From the NCBI RefSeq assembly GCF_008370045.1, contig NZ_VOBN01000028.1, positions 1 to 64,000 of the forward strand: a stretch of DNA of 64,000 nucleotides, in the 5' to 3' direction. The notes under the pieces are model-generated. The model worked only from the letters and a program-made list of their open reading frames with translations. It was not told where the DNA came from and made no database searches. Position numbers and translations under genes: made by a program. Shown piece by piece: positions 1-9,113 of this stretch. Origin of the DNA: Pseudomonas sp. ANT_J12. Its GTDB lineage: Bacteria > Pseudomonadota > Gammaproteobacteria > Pseudomonadales > Pseudomonadaceae. Each line of letters starts with the position of its first letter. The first letter of the stretch is position 1.

Positions 1-2
1 GC

Positions 3-8
3 TGTCAA
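3..8 (-). promoter_or_regulatory. -35 element of a second tandem rRNA promoter (cut by window edge)
   Basis: The minus strand reads GGTGTTGACAGC into the window edge. TTGACAGC is the -35 form I recall for Pseudomonas rRNA promoters. The matching -10 would lie outside the window, so this is partial. Confidence 0.5.
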
Positions 9-183
9 CACCTCTTTAATTCCGCTTTCGACCGAGAAGATCGAACCGTTAACAAGGCGACAACACACTGCCTTATCAACTCCTTCTGGGCTTCGATGAC
101 CTGAAGCAACTCGCTGTCGAAAACTGCATAACTCTTTGTTTACCAAGGAGTTTTCCGTTTCGACTGCGCCGGAAGTGGGGCGA

Positions 184-211
184 ATTATAGACTTCCAGAA
201 TCTGCCGTCAA
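184..211 (-). promoter_or_regulatory. rRNA-type sigma-70 promoter reading leftward
   Basis: On the minus strand TTGACG (206-211) is followed after 16 bases by a consensus TATAAT (184-189). The bases upstream, about 212-240, are AT-rich like an UP element. The transcribed side carries a leader of about 180 bases that leads to a second -35 at the window edge. From memory, this leader resembles the region before 16S rRNA genes in fluorescent pseudomonads. The rRNA genes are not in the window, so the target is inferred. Confidence 0.7.
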
Positions 212-316
212 GCACTGATTTGGCTTTTCTATCAATAACTTGCAGAAAGCCGGAAAACACCCCGCTCGCGCTATATATAGAAGAGCAAAACCGCTCCCTC
301 TATATAGAAGAAACCT

Positions 317-1537
317 TCAGAGCACTCCTTCTTGCTTGAGAGCAGCCACAGCACCAGCGCTCAAACCCAATACCCGCTGCAGAACCTCCAGCGTATGCTC
401 CCCTAATAGCGGAGGCGCACTGCGGTACTCCACAGGCGTCTCGGACAGACGAATCGGACTCGCCACCTGGGGCACCATCCCGGCCAGCACATGAGGCAGT
501 TCAATAGCCAACCCACGCGCTTTAACCTGCGGATCAGCAAACACCTGCGCCAAATCATTGATCGGCCCGCACGGCACGCCAGCCTGCTCCAGCTGCAACA
601 CCCACTCAGCCGTCGTCTTGAATACTGTCGCCTGACGAATCAGCGGAATCAGCACCGCCCGATTGGCCACCCGCAGCTTGTTGGTAGCAAAACGCGGATC
701 ATCCGCCCACTGCGGCTGCCCCGCCACCTCGGCAAACTTGCGGAATTGCCCGTCGTTACCCACGGTGAGGATGAAATCGCCATCCGCCGTAGGAAAGTCC
801 TGATAAGGCACGATGTTTGGGTGCGCATTCCCCAAGCGCTTCGGCGCATTGCCGGTAGTCAGGTAGTTCATCGCCTGGTTAGCCAGGCATGCCACCTGCA
901 CATCCAGCAATGCCATATCAATGTGCTGACCGCCACCGTCATGATCCCGATGCGCCAGCGCCGCCAATATCGCCACCGTCGAATAGAGCCCGGTCAGAAT
1001 GTCCGTCAGCGCTACACCGACTTTCACCGGCCCGGCACCCTCATCACCTTCAGGCCGCCCCGTCAGGCTCATCAAGCCACCCAACCCCTGGATCATGAAG
1101 TCATAGCCCGCACGCTTGGCGTAGGGCCCGGTCTGACCAAACCCGGTGATCGAGCAATAAATCAGATTCGGGTTGATCGCCTTGAGCGATTCATAGTCCA
1201 GCCCATAAGCCGCCAGACCGCCCACCTTGAAGTTCTCAATCAAAATATCCGACTTCTCTGCCAGCTCGCGCACCAGCCTCTGGCCTTCAGGCCGAGTGAA
1301 GTCGATGGTCACCGATTGCTTGTTGCGATTGGCCGACAAGTAATAAGCGGCCTCGCTGGTGTTCTCGCCATAGGCGTCTTTCAGGAACGGAGGTCCCCAG
1401 GCGCGCGTGTCGTCGCCATTGCCCGGGCGCTCGACCTTGATCACCTCAGCGCCAAGGTCCGCCAGGATCTGCCCGGACCAAGGCCCGGCCAGCACCCGCG
1501 ATAAATCCAGTACCCGTAAATGCGAAAGCGCGCCCAT
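317..1537 (-). CDS. gcdG: Family III CoA transferase, probable succinyl-CoA:glutarate CoA-transferase
   Basis: This 406-residue protein belongs to the CaiB/BaiF (family III) CoA transferases. The N-terminal Rossmann-like part reads VLDLSRVLAGPW and ADLGAEVIKVERP. The likely catalytic aspartate is D179 in GVALTDILTG. An AGGAGAA ribosome site precedes the ATG. It lies 13 bases after gcdH in the same direction, so the pair forms one operon. In Pseudomonas this pair activates glutarate with CoA and then oxidises glutaryl-CoA during lysine breakdown. The exact acyl donor is inferred from that context. Confidence 0.88.
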   Translation of the reverse strand: MGALSHLRVLDLSRVLAGPWSGQILADLGAEVIKVERPGNGDDTRAWGPPFLKDAYGENTSEAAYYLSANRNKQSVTIDFTRPEGQRLVRELAEKSDILIENFKVGGLAAYGLDYESLKAINPNLIYCSITGFGQTGPYAKRAGYDFMIQGLGGLMSLTGRPEGDEGAGPVKVGVALTDILTGLYSTVAILAALAHRDHDGGGQHIDMALLDVQVACLANQAMNYLTTGNAPKRLGNAHPNIVPYQDFPTADGDFILTVGNDGQFRKFAEVAGQPQWADDPRFATNKLRVANRAVLIPLIRQATVFKTTAEWVLQLEQAGVPCGPINDLAQVFADPQVKARGLAIELPHVLAGMVPQVASPIRLSETPVEYRSAPPLLGEHTLEVLQRVLGLSAGAVAALKQEGVL

Positions 1538-1550
1538 TGCCGTTCTCCTA

Positions 1551-2732
1551 TTAATAGAACGCCTGGATGCCGGTCTGCGCGCGACCCAGGATCAGCGCGT
1601 GCACGTCATGCGTACCTTCGTAGGTATTCACCACTTCCAGGTTGACCAGGTGGCGAGCCACCCCGAATTCATCGGAGATGCCGTTGCCGCCCAACATGTC
1701 GCGAGCCATGCGCGCGATGTCCAGGGACTTGCCGCAGGAGTTGCGCTTCATCATCGAAGTGATCTCGACCGCAGCCGTGCCTTCATCCTTCATGCGACCC
1801 AGACGCAGGCAGCCTTGCAGCGCCATGGTGATTTCAGTCTGCATATCGGCCAACTTCTTCTGGATCAACTGAGTGGCGGCCAATGGGCGACCGAACTGCT
1901 GACGATCCAGGGTGTATTGACGCGCGGTGTGCCAGCAGAACTCGGCGGCGCCCAGCGCGCCCCAGGAGATGCCGTAACGTGCGGAGTTGAGGCAGGTAAA
2001 CGGACCTTTCAGGCCACGGACATCCGGGAAGATGTTTTCTTCAGGGACAAACACATTGTCCATGACGATTTCGCCCGTGATCGACGCACGCAGGCCAACC
2101 TTGCCGTGAATCGCCGGAGCGCTCAGGCCTTTCCAGCCCTTCTCCAGTACGAAGCCACGGATGTCGCCGGCGTCGTCCTTGCCCCAGACCACGAACACAT
2201 CGGCGATCGGGCTGTTGGTGATCCACATCTTGCTGCCGGTCAGGCTGTAGCCGCCTTCCACTTTTCGTGCACGAGTAATCATCGCGCCCGGGTCGGAACC
2301 GTGGTTCGGCTCTGTCAGACCGAAGCAACCGATCCACTCGCCCGAAGCGAGTTTCGGCAGGTACTTCTGCTTTTGCGCTTCAGTACCGAACTCATTGATC
2401 GGCACCATCACCAGCGAAGATTGCACGCTCATCATCGACCGATAGCCGGAGTCGACGCGCTCGACCTCACGGGCGATCAGGCCGTAGCTGACGTAGTTCA
2501 GGCCGCTGCCACCGTATTCCTCAGGAATGGTCGCGCCCAACAAACCCACGTCGCCCATCTCACGGAAGATCGCGATGTCGGTCTTCTCATGGCGGAAAGC
2601 TTCCAGAACACGCGGCGCGAGTTTCTGCTGAGCGAACTGCTCGGCGGTGTCGCGAATCATGCGCTCTTCTTCGGTGAGCTGTTGATCCAGCAGCAGGGGA
2701 TCGATCCAGTTGAAGCTAGCTTTACCGCCCAT
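1551..2732 (-). CDS. gcdH: Glutaryl-CoA dehydrogenase
   Basis: A 393-residue acyl-CoA dehydrogenase. GcdH oxidises and decarboxylates glutaryl-CoA to crotonyl-CoA, passing electrons through FAD to ETF, in lysine and glutarate catabolism. The FAD/acyl-binding motifs FGLTEPNHGSDP and MWITNSPIADVFVVW are present. The catalytic base is E372 in the C-terminal TYEGTHDVHALILGRA segment. Length is typical of GcdH. A GAGAGGA ribosome site precedes the ATG. It is first in the operon with the CoA transferase and is transcribed away from the LysR gene on the right, its probable regulator. Confidence 0.93.
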   Translation of the reverse strand: MGGKASFNWIDPLLLDQQLTEEERMIRDTAEQFAQQKLAPRVLEAFRHEKTDIAIFREMGDVGLLGATIPEEYGGSGLNYVSYGLIAREVERVDSGYRSMMSVQSSLVMVPINEFGTEAQKQKYLPKLASGEWIGCFGLTEPNHGSDPGAMITRARKVEGGYSLTGSKMWITNSPIADVFVVWGKDDAGDIRGFVLEKGWKGLSAPAIHGKVGLRASITGEIVMDNVFVPEENIFPDVRGLKGPFTCLNSARYGISWGALGAAEFCWHTARQYTLDRQQFGRPLAATQLIQKKLADMQTEITMALQGCLRLGRMKDEGTAAVEITSMMKRNSCGKSLDIARMARDMLGGNGISDEFGVARHLVNLEVVNTYEGTHDVHALILGRAQTGIQAFY

Positions 2733-2889
2733 GAGTGTGTCCTCTCGAATCGGGTCAAATAACGTGAACTGATCCTAGGCCCCGTTCGGCGTCACGGCAA
2801 ACGAGGATTTCGCATACTGTTGTGCTAATTTCTCACTCCGAAGCATCGCGCAAGGTCATTAATGCGATGTATTAGTGAGGTTCACGTAC
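2733..2889. promoter_or_regulatory. Divergent promoter region of gcdH and the LysR gene
   Basis: This 157-base gap separates divergent gcdH and the LysR gene, the usual place for a LysR operator acting on both sides. A run rich in T-N11-A type spacings and AT bases lies around 2815-2875. I cannot assign exact -10, -35 or operator bases with confidence. Confidence 0.45.
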
Positions 2890-3789
2890 ATGCGCAGGAA
2901 AATCCCCAGCACCACCGCCCTGATCAGCTTCGAAGCGGCAGCGCGCCATGAGAGCTTTACCAAGGCTGCACAGGAACTTTCCCTCACCCAAGGAGCGATT
3001 TGCCGACAGATCGCCAGCCTGGAGGAGTTCCTCAGCGTCGAACTGTTCCGACGCTCCCGGCGCGGAGTGAAGCTGACCGAAGCCGGACTTTCCTACAGCC
3101 GTCGGGTGGCCACGCAACTCGATGCGGTTGAGCGGGACACGTTGTCAGTGATGGGCCAGCAAGGCGCCAACGTGATCGAACTCGCGGTGGTGCCGACCTT
3201 CGGCACCCAATGGCTGCTGCCGCGACTCAAAGATTTTCAGCACAAGCACCCCGAGGTGACCGTCAACCTCACCAACCGCACCCGCCCCTTTCTGTTTGCC
3301 GACACCGAATTCGATGCGGCGATCTATTTCGGCGATGCGGACTGGTCCGGTACCGAATCCCACAGACTGATGGGAGAAAACCCGATGCCGGTGTGCAGCC
3401 CCGCCCTACTGGGCAATAAGACAAATCTGACAGCCACTGAAATCGCGGAATTACCCTTGTTGCAGCAAACCACCCGCCCCTATGCCTGGCGCCAATGGTT
3501 CAACTTTCAGAACCTGAATATCCCCCGTGACATGACAGGCCCGCGTTACGAGCTATTCTCCATGCTCGCCCAGGCAGCCATGCACGACATGGGGATCGCA
3601 CTGATTCCGCCGTTTCTGATCCAGCGTGAATTGGCGGAGAAGCGCCTGGTGATTGCCAATCCGCAGGCGCTATCGAGCATCAAGGCGTATTACCTGATGA
3701 TTCCTGAGCGGAAGGTCGAATCGGCATCTTTAAGGGCTTTTCGCGACTGGCTGGTAAACCAGGCACACAGCTACAGCCTAGAAGGATAA
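2890..3789 (+). CDS. gcdR: LysR-family regulator of glutarate catabolism (GcdR-like)
   Basis: A 299-residue LysR-type regulator. The N-terminal winged helix (about residues 5-65) contains ALISFEAAARHESFTKAAQ and LTQGAICRQIASLEEFL. A periplasmic-binding-like effector domain follows. A GTG at 2875 is in frame, but the AGTGAGG there is well placed as a ribosome site for the ATG at 2890, so I chose 2890. It is divergent from gcdHG, which in Pseudomonas suggests a glutarate-responsive activator. The effector is inferred from position only. Confidence 0.85.
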   Translation: MRRKIPSTTALISFEAAARHESFTKAAQELSLTQGAICRQIASLEEFLSVELFRRSRRGVKLTEAGLSYSRRVATQLDAVERDTLSVMGQQGANVIELAVVPTFGTQWLLPRLKDFQHKHPEVTVNLTNRTRPFLFADTEFDAAIYFGDADWSGTESHRLMGENPMPVCSPALLGNKTNLTATEIAELPLLQQTTRPYAWRQWFNFQNLNIPRDMTGPRYELFSMLAQAAMHDMGIALIPPFLIQRELAEKRLVIANPQALSSIKAYYLMIPERKVESASLRAFRDWLVNQAHSYSLEG

Positions 3790-4224
3790 AGGTCAGAGAT
3801 GATTAACTGACCTCGTAGTCAGTAATTTAAAAACACTACAGATATAAGTATTTGTCGCATATCCATAGACTGTACCGACAAGCAGTACAAACGTCCCACA
3901 AGTGCCGGAAGACGTGGCCTTGAGCCTCTATTTCGAAGCAATGACCACTCATTCACCGCGCCGATGTGGAAATTCTTCAATTTCGACCAGACTCCTTACA
4001 AGGCACGGCCTGCAAGGGATTGAACAGGTTGGTTGCGACATTCGGTCACGGGGTGACTTGTAGTTAATTTTCCGTCACCCGTCATAATCCCTTGAAGGGC
4101 ACAAAGTTCGCCTGCAAAATGCCGCGCCCCGCCCTGATTTGGCGGGATCGTGCTGATCGGCCGCCCCAGCCGCACCATCCGAAGTGCCTGGGTTTACTCA
4201 ATAAGATCACGCAGGAGATTTGAC
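3790..4224. other. Long 5' region of pntAA, no gene seen
   Basis: 435 bases without a supported gene. A weak hairpin follows the LysR stop (arms 3791-3796 and 3807-3812). A TGTAC inverted pair lies at 3870-3889. A second hairpin has arms 4051-4057 and 4074-4080. Short open frames here lack ribosome sites and family resemblance. Confidence 0.5.
3870..3889. promoter_or_regulatory. Inverted CTGTAC/CAGTACA site
   Basis: CTGTAC (3870-3875) faces CAGTACA (3883-3889), a short imperfect dyad. The same half-site recurs around the DUF1127 gene at 8867-8983 and near 9446-9485, which suggests one regulator of the GntR/MocR sort. The regulator is unknown. Confidence 0.35.
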
Positions 4225-5346
4225 GTGCACATTGGTGTTCCTCTCGAAACCCAGACGGGTGAAACACGGGTTGCTGCAACCCCGGAAACCATCAAAAAGT
4301 TGATCGGCCAGGGTCATAAGGTCACTGTACAAAGCGGCGCCGGCGTCAAAGCCAGCGTTGTCGACAGTGCTTATGAAGCGGCAGGCGCGACCATTGGCAG
4401 CGCCAACGATGCGTTTGGTGCCGAGCTGATTCTCAAGGTGGTCGCCCCCAGCGACAGCGAGCTGGCGCTGATTAAAAGCGGCACCGTTGTGGTGGGGATG
4501 CTCAATCCGTTCAGCAATGAAACCATCGCCAAACTGGCCGAGTGCGGCATTACCGCGTTCGCACTGGAAGCAGCTCCGCGTACCTCCCGCGCTCAAAGCC
4601 TGGATGTGCTCTCCTCGCAAGCGAACATTGCCGGCTATAAAGCCGTGCTGCTCGCCGCTCACTATTACCCACGCTTCATGCCGATGCTGATGACCGCTGC
4701 GGGTACCGTGAAAGCGGCGCGCGTGCTGATTCTCGGCGCTGGCGTGGCGGGCTTGCAGGCGATCGCCACGGCGAAACGCCTGGGCGCAGTGATCGAAGCG
4801 TCTGACGTACGTCCGGCGGTAAAAGAGCAAATCGAATCCCTCGGCGCCAAGTTCGTCGACGTGCCTTACGAGACTGACGAAGAGCGCGAATGCGCTGTCG
4901 GTGTCGGCGGCTACGCGCGGCCCATGCCCGCGAGCTGGATGCAACGCCAGGCCCTGGCCGTGCACGAACGCGCCAAACAAGCCGACATCGTCATCACCAC
5001 CGCACTGATCCCGGGCCGTAAGGCACCGACACTGTTGAGCGCGGAAACCGTGGCGCAGATGAAGCCAGGCTCGGTGGTCATCGACCTCGCCGCCGCCCAG
5101 GGCGGCAACTGCCCGCTGACCGTGGCCGATCAAGTGGTTGTCGAAAATGGCGTGACCATTTGCGGCCCGACCAACCTGGCTGGTGAAGTCGCGGCAGACG
5201 CTTCGGCGCTGTACGCCCGCAACCTGCTGGACTTCCTGAAGCTGGTCTTCAACAAAGAAGGCCAGTTCGAAGTGAACCTCGAAGACGACATCGTCGCCGC
5301 GTGCCTGATGTGCCGCGACGGCCAAGTCATCCGCAAAAACGCCTAA
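4225..5346 (+). CDS. pntAA: NAD(P) transhydrogenase subunit alpha part 1 (NAD-binding)
   Basis: A 373-residue soluble domain I of proton-translocating transhydrogenase. It binds NAD(H) and exchanges hydride with NADP(H) on PntB, driven by the proton gradient. The N-terminus HIGVPLETQTGETRVAATPET is typical. The nucleotide-binding loop reads LILGAGVAGLQAIATAKRLGA, and RPGSVVIDLAA-like sequence lies near the end. The start is GTG at 4225 after GCAGGAGA; the open frame continues upstream to 4150 without family resemblance. It leads a three-gene operon in which alpha is split into PntAA and PntAB, as usual in Pseudomonas. Confidence 0.95.
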   Translation: MHIGVPLETQTGETRVAATPETIKKLIGQGHKVTVQSGAGVKASVVDSAYEAAGATIGSANDAFGAELILKVVAPSDSELALIKSGTVVVGMLNPFSNETIAKLAECGITAFALEAAPRTSRAQSLDVLSSQANIAGYKAVLLAAHYYPRFMPMLMTAAGTVKAARVLILGAGVAGLQAIATAKRLGAVIEASDVRPAVKEQIESLGAKFVDVPYETDEERECAVGVGGYARPMPASWMQRQALAVHERAKQADIVITTALIPGRKAPTLLSAETVAQMKPGSVVIDLAAAQGGNCPLTVADQVVVENGVTICGPTNLAGEVAADASALYARNLLDFLKLVFNKEGQFEVNLEDDIVAACLMCRDGQVIRKNA

Positions 5347-5361
5347 GCAGGGATTCAGACG

Positions 5362-5685
5362 ATGGAAGAGCTTATCTCCCCCGGTATCTACAACCTGATC
5401 ATCTTCGTGCTGGCGATTTATGTCGGTTATCACGTGGTCTGGAACGTTACACCTGCACTGCACACGCCATTGATGGCGGTGACCAACGCCATTTCCGCGA
5501 TCGTCATCGTCGGCGCCATGCTGGCAGCGGCTTTGACCGTGACACCACTGGGCAAGACCATGGGCACCCTCGCCGTGGCCCTGGCAGCGGTAAACGTGTT
5601 CGGTGGCTTCCTGGTCACCCGCAGGATGCTTGAGATGTTCAAGAAAAAAGCCCCGAAAGTCGTAAAAGAAGAGGCGCCCAAGTAA
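5362..5685 (+). CDS. pntAB: NAD(P) transhydrogenase subunit alpha part 2 (membrane)
   Basis: A 107-residue membrane protein with about three hydrophobic helices (residues 10-30, 38-58, 60-80) and a lysine-rich C-terminus. It supplies the alpha-side helices of the membrane domain of transhydrogenase. It follows pntAA by 15 bases. Its stop TAA shares one base with the ATG of pntB, so translation is probably coupled. Confidence 0.94.
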   Translation: MEELISPGIYNLIIFVLAIYVGYHVVWNVTPALHTPLMAVTNAISAIVIVGAMLAAALTVTPLGKTMGTLAVALAAVNVFGGFLVTRRMLEMFKKKAPKVVKEEAPK

Positions 5686-7121
5686 TGAGCATGAACCTTG
5701 TCACGACGCTCTACTTGATCGCGTCGATCTGCTTCATCCAGGCCCTCAAGGGCCTGTCGCACCCGACCACGTCGCGGCGCGGCAACGTCTACGGCATGCT
5801 CGGCATGGCGCTGGCGATCCTCACTACTGTCGGCCTCATCTATAAGCTGGGCGCTGAGCTGGCCACTGCCGGCATCGGTTACGTCATCGTTGGCCTGCTG
5901 GTCGGCAGCACCGCTGGCTCGATCATGGCCAAGCGCGTCGAAATGACCAAGATGCCGGAACTGGTCGCCTTCATGCACAGCATGATCGGTATGGCGGCGG
6001 TGTTCATTGCCATTGCTGCCGTGGTTGAGCCGCAGTCGCTGGGCATCGTCAAGCAACTGGGTGATGCGATTCCTGCCGGTAACCGCCTGGAGCTGTTCCT
6101 CGGCGCGGCCATCGGTGCCATCACTTTCTCCGGTTCGGTAATCGCCTTCGGCAAGCTGTCGGGCAAGTACAAGTTCCGCCTGTTCCAAGGCGCACCGGTA
6201 CAGTTCGGTGGCCAGCACAAACTAAACCTGGTGCTGGGCCTGGCAACGCTGGCACTGGGCGTCACCTTCATGCTGACCGGCAACCTCAACGCTTTCGCAC
6301 TGATGCTGGCCCTGGCCTTCGTGCTGGGTGTGCTGATCATCATCCCGATCGGCGGCGCGGACATGCCGGTGGTTGTCTCGATGCTCAACAGCTATTCCGG
6401 CTGGGCAGCGGCGGGTATCGGCTTCTCGCTGAACAACTCGATGCTGATCATCGCCGGTTCGCTGGTGGGTTCGTCGGGTGCGATCCTCTCCTACATCATG
6501 TGCAAGGCGATGAACCGCTCCTTCTTTAATGTGTTGCTCGGCGGTTTCGGCAACACCGCGGACGCAGCGGGTCCGGCAGGTTCGAAAGAAGCGCGTCCGG
6601 TGAAATCCGGTTCGGCTGACGATGCGACCTTCCTGCTGACCAACGCCGACACCGTGATCATCGTTCCAGGCTACGGCCTGGCGGTAGCACGGGCGCAACA
6701 CGCGCTCAAAGAGCTGACCGAGAAGCTGACCCACCGCGGCGTGACCGTGAAGTACGCGATCCACCCGGTGGCCGGTCGGATGCCTGGCCACATGAACGTA
6801 TTGCTGGCCGAGGCCGAAGTGCCTTACGACCAGGTGTTCGAGATGGAAGACATCAACTCCGAGTTCGGTCAGGCCGACGTGGTGCTGGTGCTGGGCGCCA
6901 ACGACGTGGTCAACCCGGCCGCCAAGAACGATCCGAAATCGCCGATTGCCGGCATGCCGATTCTCGAAGCGTTCAAGGCCAAGACCATCATCGTCAACAA
7001 GCGCTCGATGGCCAGCGGTTATGCCGGTCTGGACAACGAACTGTTCTACCTCGACAAAACCATGATGGTTTTTGGCGACGCCAAGAAAGTCATCGAAGAC
7101 ATGGTTAAAGCTGTCGAGTAA
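5685..7121 (+). CDS. pntB: NAD(P) transhydrogenase subunit beta
   Basis: A 478-residue subunit. About nine membrane helices fill residues 1-260. The cytoplasmic NADP-binding domain III occupies roughly residues 300-478, with VIIVPGYGLAVARAQHAL and HPVAGRMPGHMNVLLAEA. Together with PntAA and PntAB it makes NADPH at the expense of the proton gradient. The ATG overlaps the pntAB stop. A clear rho-independent terminator follows 26 bases downstream. Confidence 0.96.
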   Translation: MSMNLVTTLYLIASICFIQALKGLSHPTTSRRGNVYGMLGMALAILTTVGLIYKLGAELATAGIGYVIVGLLVGSTAGSIMAKRVEMTKMPELVAFMHSMIGMAAVFIAIAAVVEPQSLGIVKQLGDAIPAGNRLELFLGAAIGAITFSGSVIAFGKLSGKYKFRLFQGAPVQFGGQHKLNLVLGLATLALGVTFMLTGNLNAFALMLALAFVLGVLIIIPIGGADMPVVVSMLNSYSGWAAAGIGFSLNNSMLIIAGSLVGSSGAILSYIMCKAMNRSFFNVLLGGFGNTADAAGPAGSKEARPVKSGSADDATFLLTNADTVIIVPGYGLAVARAQHALKELTEKLTHRGVTVKYAIHPVAGRMPGHMNVLLAEAEVPYDQVFEMEDINSEFGQADVVLVLGANDVVNPAAKNDPKSPIAGMPILEAFKAKTIIVNKRSMASGYAGLDNELFYLDKTMMVFGDAKKVIEDMVKAVE

Positions 7122-7147
7122 AACCTGCTCCAACGCAATACCCAAAA

Positions 7148-7177
7148 CCTCAGCCTTTAGTAGGCTGGGGTTTTTTT
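7148..7177 (+). terminator. Rho-independent terminator of the pnt operon
   Basis: A nine-pair stem (7148-7156 with 7162-7170, one G-T pair) has a five-base loop and is followed by seven T. It lies 26 bases after the pntB stop. Confidence 0.9.
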
Positions 7178-7300
7178 ATTCCCGTGAAACCCGACCAAAG
7201 GCTCTAAATCAGGGCTTGGCATTCGACCATGGTAGCGGGACGGATGTTTTTCAAATCACTAGACTGCGTACCTTGCTTTCGTTGCCCGAGATAACAATCC

Positions 7301-8794
7301 ATGTACCGTGATCGTATTCGCTTGCCTTCGTTGTTGGATAAGGTGATGAGCGCCGCTGACGCTGCCGCTCTGATTGAGGACGGCATGACCGTCGGCATGA
7401 GCGGTTTCACCCGCGCCGGTGAAGCCAAGGCGGTGCCCCACGCACTGGCCGAACGCGCCAAAATCACCCCGCTGAAAATCACCCTGATGACCGGCGCGAG
7501 CCTGGGCAACGACCTCGATAAACAACTGACCGAAGCTGGCGTCCTGTCGCGGCGCATGCCGTTCCAGGTAGACAGCACCCTGCGAAAGGCGATCAACGCC
7601 GGCGAAGTCATGTTCATTGACCAGCATCTGTCGGAAACCGTCGAGATGCTGCGCAACCAGCAACTCAGGCGGCCGGACATCGCGGTGATTGAAGCCGTGG
7701 CGATCACCGAGCAGGGCCATATCGTGCCGACCACGTCGGTGGGCAACTCGGCCAGCTTCGCGATCTTCGCCAAGCACGTGATTGTCGAGATCAACATGGC
7801 GCACAACCCGAATCTGGAGGGTTTGCACGACATCTATATCCCGACCTACCGCCCGACCCGTACGCCGATTCCACTGGTGAAGGTCGATGACCGGATTGGC
7901 AGCACTGCAATCCCGATCCCTGCGGACAAGATCGTGGCAATCGTGATCACCAACCAATCCGACTCGCCTTCCACTGTGCTGCCGCCGGACGCCGACACCC
8001 AGGCCATCGCCGATCACCTGATCGACTTCTTCAAGCAGGAAGTCGCGGCCGGGCGCATGACCAACAAGCTCGGTCCGCTGCAGGCCGGGATCGGCACCAT
8101 CGCCAACTCGGTGATGTGCGGCTTGATCGACTCGCCATTCGAAGACCTGACCATGTACTCCGAAGTGTTGCAGGATTCGACCTTCGACCTGATCGACGCC
8201 GGCAAACTGAGCTTTGCATCGGGCAGTTCGATCACGTTGTCGGCACGACGCAATACCGATGTGTTCGGCAACCTGGAGCATTACAAGGACAAGCTGGTGC
8301 TGCGTCCTCAGGAAATCTCCAACCACCCGGAAGTGGTTCGGCGCCTGGGTATCATCGCCGTCAACACGGCGCTGGAATTCGACCTGTACGGCAACGTCAA
8401 TTCCACCCACGTCTGCGGCACGCGGATGATGAATGGCATCGGTGGTTCGGGGGACTTCGCGCGCAACGCGCACCTGTCGATCTTTGTCACCAAGTCGATC
8501 GCCAAGGGTGGCGCGATTTCCAGCGTGGTGCCGATGGTCAGTCACGTTGACCATACAGAACATGACGTCGACATCCTGGTGACCGAGATCGGCCTGGCCG
8601 ACCTGCGTGGCCTGGCGCCACGGGAGCGGGCTCGGGTGGTCATCGACAACTGCGTGCACCCGGACTATCGCGAAGCCCTGAATGACTACTTCACGGCGGC
8701 CTGTGCAATCGGTGGCCACACCCCGCACATCCTGCGCGATGCCCTGAGTTGGCACATCAACCTGGAAGAAACCGGGCGGATGCTTAAGGCCTGA
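7301..8794 (+). CDS. Acetyl-CoA hydrolase/transferase family protein
   Basis: A 497-residue protein of the acetyl-CoA hydrolase/transferase family, like succinyl-CoA:acetate CoA-transferases. The N-terminal domain begins LLDKVMSAADAAALIEDGMTVGMSGF. The likely catalytic glutamate is E288 in MYSEVLQD. The C-terminal domain has GIGGSGDFARNA and TEIGLADLRGLAPRERA. Family members move CoA between acetate and succinate or propionate. It stands alone between the pnt terminator and a hairpin at 8808. The substrate cannot be fixed from sequence. Confidence 0.9.
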   Translation: MYRDRIRLPSLLDKVMSAADAAALIEDGMTVGMSGFTRAGEAKAVPHALAERAKITPLKITLMTGASLGNDLDKQLTEAGVLSRRMPFQVDSTLRKAINAGEVMFIDQHLSETVEMLRNQQLRRPDIAVIEAVAITEQGHIVPTTSVGNSASFAIFAKHVIVEINMAHNPNLEGLHDIYIPTYRPTRTPIPLVKVDDRIGSTAIPIPADKIVAIVITNQSDSPSTVLPPDADTQAIADHLIDFFKQEVAAGRMTNKLGPLQAGIGTIANSVMCGLIDSPFEDLTMYSEVLQDSTFDLIDAGKLSFASGSSITLSARRNTDVFGNLEHYKDKLVLRPQEISNHPEVVRRLGIIAVNTALEFDLYGNVNSTHVCGTRMMNGIGGSGDFARNAHLSIFVTKSIAKGGAISSVVPMVSHVDHTEHDVDILVTEIGLADLRGLAPRERARVVIDNCVHPDYREALNDYFTAACAIGGHTPHILRDALSWHINLEETGRMLKA

Positions 8795-8807
8795 TTGAAC
8801 AAAAACA

Positions 8808-8837
8808 CAGCTGACGCACACACAGTTGCGTCAGCTG
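8808..8837. terminator. Hairpin after the CoA transferase gene
   Basis: A perfect 11-base inverted repeat (8808-8818 with 8827-8837) has an eight-base loop, 13 bases after the stop. No T run follows on the plus strand, and the A run at 8801-8805 gives T on the minus strand. It may protect the mRNA end rather than terminate. Confidence 0.5.
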
Positions 8838-8866
8838 CTACATGCAACACATTCTTCTGTCAAAAA

Positions 8867-8983
8867 CTGTACTGCTGTACTGGTCGTTTCCTACGGCTTT
8901 TGCCTACATTTCCTAACGCCTCGGTGGAAAATGCACCTTATTAGTGCCGACAGGTACAGTTGCCTCAATTTCGACCAGTACAC
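8867..8983. promoter_or_regulatory. Cluster of CTGTACTG half-sites
   Basis: CTGTACTG is repeated twice head to tail at 8867-8882. GGTACAG follows at 8953-8959, and CCAGTAC, the reverse form, at 8975-8981. Spacing and conserved halves look like a multi-site operator upstream of the DUF1127 gene. The binding protein is unknown; MocR/GntR-type regulators use sites of this general form. Confidence 0.45.
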
Positions 8984-9113
8984 CCCCTGTAAACAGTTAA
9001 CTGGTCTCTCACAATACAAGTGAACTGTATCTAGGGAGTCTGGCCAAACGAGAGGATCATTGGCATCAGTTAAACCACTACCTAATCCCGCCACAAGCGG
9101 AAGGATGCTAACC

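Larger units (their letters stand above)
1..316. other. Intergenic region upstream of an rRNA-type operon
   Basis: No protein gene is supported here. Read leftward, the stretch looks like the leader and tandem promoters of a Pseudomonas rRNA operon whose body lies beyond the left edge. Between the promoter and the end of gcdG are two self-complementary AT motifs, at 271-280 and 300-307, each followed by the same AGAAGA-type tail. The short open frames in this stretch have no coding character. Confidence 0.7.
8795..9113. other. Promoter and operator region of the DUF1127 gene
   Basis: 319 bases without a gene between the CoA transferase and the DUF1127 gene. Besides the hairpin at 8808-8837, it holds several TGTAC half-sites and AACTG motifs (8867-9035), described separately. 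Some must overlap the promoter, but I cannot choose a single -10/-35 pair. Confidence 0.5.

Noticed and set aside
4207..5463. 418-codon minus-strand frame over pntAA
   Set aside because: Opposite to a clear transhydrogenase gene and without recognisable domains.
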